Below, piece after piece: positions 61,877 to 64,000 of a stretch of 64,000 bases of DNA. The stretch is from Scortum barcoo (lineage: Eukaryota; Chordata; Actinopteri; Centrarchiformes; Terapontidae), in contig CM041540.1 in assembly GCA_023238725.1 (NCBI GenBank), positions 7,292,001-7,356,000 of the forward strand, read 5' to 3'. Within the stretch, counting starts at the first letter, position 1. Every line of letters begins with the position of its first letter. The notes beneath the pieces are model-generated. The model made no database searches. It was given only the letters and a program-made list of their open reading frames with translations, and was not told where the DNA came from. The position numbers and the translations under genes are program-made.

Positions 61877-63700
61877 TATAGATACTGCATAGGTAGCTTA
61901 TTTAGGTTATATTAAAACAATTCTTTCTATTTTTCTGCAGGTTGGAAAGTCCAAATCCCTACACACTGCAGTCCATTTAATCCAATGAAGATTTTACACA
62001 CTCCGTGCTTCGGCCAACCAGTAGGAGTTAGTATTGCAGCAACGCTATTATGAACTAATTGAGAATTTGTGGACACAAATTGTTCATTTAAACCTGAATT
62101 TATAACTTATTTGGCAACATGAAAACAGCACAGCAAGATGTAAACACTGTGGTGATCTATTATCACCTTATAAAGATGTTATGGCGAACATTTGCTGGTT
62201 TACACATTCAGCAGGCACACAGTGACATTAGTTTTCATTTGAAGTTGTGCTTCTGGCCACCTGGAAAAAGCAAGTCCAATTTTCACTCTCCTGTCTGTCT
62301 CTTCATCTGCTAAATGCTTCACAATGTTCTTCAGCCGGTCACTAACTAACAAAAGTCTGTTTGCTGCTAGGCAGGCACTGTCATTTTTTTTTTTGTTGTT
62401 GTTGTTTGCTCAAAAAGCTGTTTACTGCTCCTGGAAACAGAGTTGATGAAAACAGTGAGACTGAACCAAAACCGTAAAGTTGTGGGCCATAAAACCAAAA
62501 ACAATGAGCTTAATGATGATAAAATGTTCCATAGAGCTGATGGGAACTGCAGAGTTGTGTGATAAATCTCTTATTATCTTAATTATGAGCAAAATCTGTC
62601 ACATTATACATGGAATAGCCCCCTTTCAGTATAAGAGACACTGATTTATGTGCACAAATAATAAAAAAATAACCTTTGATACCTCCTGTTATTGTGCACT
62701 CCAAAGGGCAAAGGATGGACAGACCCTTCGAATACCCAACAAAAAACCTTTCCATTGGTCCAGACAGACATCACAGTTGTACCCTTCATCAGGAATCTGC
62801 CAAAAATATTTATTTCTTCGAGGTTGGTGTGTTTTGACCTCTGTTACAGGCAGTGTTTTTGTGTGAACCCAGACTTAAGCTGTTCCAGACTGTAGAGTGG
62901 AGGCTGGAAAACAGACATTTTGTCATTGTGCTTAGTCACTGTGCGTCTTCTCCTCCAATGTGTTGATGTCTGCCTTATGCTCTCATATCCTTTCCATTAG
63001 GCCAGATGGCAGACACTGGCTTTCAGCTCTCTTTTCCTAATATGTTGTTTGTACTCGACTGTAACTTGTTTAATTTCCCTGAGGTTGTGCCAAGTAATTA
63101 ATTATATAAGAACATAAATTCATGGACAGTGCACACATTGTCTTTGGATCCCTTCAGTGATGTTTCCCTACATAGACTACATGTAACCTCTTATCTTTTT
63201 TGTTTTTTCTTTCAAAAGTCAAAGTGATATTCAACAAAATCATTTGCAGCCACTCCTTTCTTCTTTCTTTTGACATTTGTGTGTTTATTGGTTGCAAGTA
63301 GTTTCTGCATTAATTTGTAAAAAAAAAGGCCTGCACTTCCCTAAGCAAGTCTGTGGTATTACTGACATGATTTAAAGCAATATATTCTTATATTGAATGT
63401 AATTTCTGTGAATGTGAAAAGGGTAGTGCTCCTCGATTGAGCCTGCAGCCTTGTGCCACTTTTTACTACTTTTAGTCTTGGTTTGCTGGTCAGAAAGAAC
63501 AATACAATAAAAACAACAGTAGAGTTCATGGGGGGGGGTTCTGGCGGTCTGGAGGTTTAGGTGCTGACCATGCAATTGCACAGTATCAGTTCATAAAATG
63601 TGCCACATGGTCATGAGCTAGTACTCGTTTTAAACTACTGGCCTAAAGTGAAATGGTGAAATGGACAGTTGAGGTAAACCAACAACTCGTTTCTTAAGTT
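61877..63700. other. Intergenic, no gene recognised
   Basis: AT-rich, with short homopolymers (a T run near 62385) and no coding exon signal on either strand. Confidence 0.5.
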
Positions 63701-63752
63701 TCACCTTTCATGCTGCTGCTGAAATGTGAATTTCTCTTGGAGATCAATAAAG
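63701..63752 (+). repeat. Probable 3' tail of a retroposon leading into the microsatellite
   Basis: The text TTTCTCTTGGAGATCAATAA then AGTATCTATC is a phrase commonly found at the 3' end of teleost LINE/SINE copies, directly joined to TCTA repeats. Only the tail is visible. The identification is from memory. Confidence 0.45.
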
Positions 63753-63960
<208 letters not shown>

Positions 63961-64000
63961 AGCCCGAGAGATCTTTCACAGTCATTGGCGGCGAGTTTGA

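Overview
This window is genomic DNA from a ray-finned fish, probably a percomorph teleost. The evidence is spliced vertebrate genes with canonical GT-AG introns, a corneal small leucine-rich proteoglycan (SLRP) cluster, and several repeat types I know from teleost genomes. The species cannot be read from the sequence.

Layout. (1) 1-6.2 kb, plus strand: the last eleven coding exons and 3' UTR of scyl2, a clathrin-associated pseudokinase, with its 5' part outside the window. (2) 7.5-21.1 kb, minus strand: a tandem cluster of three WWE-domain units related to the PARP12/ZC3HAV1 antiviral family. Gene A (7.6-11.3 kb) has four WWE modules. A' (12.2-13.9 kb) is a decayed duplicate broken by a stop codon and a lost splice donor. 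Gene B (15.5-21.1 kb) has two CCCH zinc fingers and three WWE modules. A and B end right after a WWE module and have no ADP-ribosyltransferase domain. A and B carry interferon-response-like elements next to their 5' ends, and A' keeps a decayed one. (3) 21.8-23.7 kb, plus strand: a trihelix (Myb/SANT-like) plus coiled-coil gene with in-frame stops, probably a pseudogene. (4) 24-55 kb, minus strand: epyc (epiphycan), kera (keratocan) and lum (lumican), in the conserved vertebrate SLRP order. dcn would be expected beyond lum but is not in view. The epiphycan carries a hugely expanded Ser-Gly region built from tandemly duplicated exons. (5) 57-64 kb: a non-autonomous hAT transposon with a decayed transposase first exon, a damaged LINE of about 3.4 kb, and a TCTA microsatellite of about 208 bp.

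How the genes work together. The three SLRPs are secreted matrix proteoglycans that control collagen fibril spacing in cornea and cartilage. The WWE units look like interferon-inducible ADP-ribose-binding proteins. scyl2 acts in membrane trafficking and has no obvious link to either group.

The most unusual content is the catalytic-domain-less WWE family, assembled from repeated three-exon cassettes under interferon-type promoters, and the roughly 600-residue epiphycan with about 50 Ser-Gly dipeptides. All exon boundaries were derived by hand from splice sites, reading phase and family knowledge. No database search or alignment was run.
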